NCBI RefSeq assembly: GCF_001044255.1
Contig: NZ_JYNX01000059.1
Span: 21,059-85,058 of the forward strand
DNA from: Mycolicibacterium chubuense
Lineage (GTDB): Bacteria; Actinomycetota; Actinomycetes; Mycobacteriales; Mycobacteriaceae
Length of the DNA stretch: 64,000 bases
Reading direction: 5' to 3'
Part shown: positions 63,265 to 64,000 of the stretch, one piece after another
Layout: each line of letters begins with the position of its first letter
How positions within the stretch are numbered: the stretch's first letter is position 1
Made by a program: the position numbers and the translations under genes
The notes under the pieces: generated by a model
The model's input: the letters and a program-made list of their open reading frames with translations, nothing else
The model's database searches: none
What the model was told of the DNA's origin: nothing

Positions 63265-64000
<736 letters not shown>

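Overview
The window is 64 kb of high-GC actinobacterial DNA and most likely comes from a rapidly growing Mycobacteriaceae chromosome (Mycolicibacterium-like). Support: a true LpqH (19 kDa) lipoprotein, DUF732 secreted proteins, F420-type LLM oxidoreductase, an AcT-type SGNH acyltransferase, an EsxF/EsxE/CpnT-like block, frequent GTG/TTG starts, and many leaderless promoters (TANNNT ending 6-8 nt before a start codon). The block 41.6-56.8 kb (tRNA-Ser, tadA, a TadA-associated gene, tyrA, a glycolipid-binding protein, proZWVX, LapA-like, phosphotransferase, alkyl sulfatase) matches the order I recall for M. tuberculosis Rv3752c-Rv3762c, with insertions.

Layout. 1-3.6 kb: end of an arylsulfatase, an LLM oxidoreductase, a strong intergenic hairpin and an MBL-fold protein. 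3.6-17.4 kb: a two-armed propionaldehyde locus. The minus arm has an APC permease, a B12 diol dehydratase with large and medium subunits fused, a short small subunit and a reactivase. The plus arm is a complete RMM-type bacterial microcompartment: PLP phospholyase, CoA-acylating aldehyde dehydrogenase, two BMC-T, one BMC-P, one BMC-H, an encapsulation-peptide protein, an amino-alcohol kinase, an amino-alcohol dehydrogenase and a GntR regulator. TTGGN5CCAA-type operator candidates lie in the divergent control region and before gntR. 17.4-31 kb: gluQ, a fused glutamine-type ABC transporter, amine oxidase, tgt-P450, two LpqH-family lipoproteins flanking a haloalkane dehalogenase, small secreted proteins, a PAS-GGDEF cyclase and the AcT homologue. 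31-40.3 kb: a polyol regulon (SorC regulator plus ABC importer in one direction; polyol dehydrogenase, mannitol dehydrogenase and fructokinase in the other) around a palindromic operator. 40.4-41.7 kb: CsbD and VWA proteins and tRNA-Ser(CGA). 41.8-58.3 kb: the housekeeping/osmoprotectant block plus a large cyclase-ATPase-TPR protein and small hydrolases. 58.4-62.3 kb: a type VII secretion cassette resembling esxF-esxE-cpnT-ift but with a different C-terminal toxin and immunity gene. 62.3-64 kb: TPR membrane protein and the 3' part of ctaD.

How it works together: the microcompartment arm is expected to take aminoacetone/1-amino-2-propanol through a phosphorylated intermediate to propionaldehyde and propionyl-CoA. 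The dehydratase arm would feed the same aldehyde from 1,2-propanediol, but its subunits show no obvious encapsulation peptide. The two most interesting systems are this composite locus and the CpnT-like toxin with an exchanged effector domain. All assignments are by reading motifs; no database search was run.
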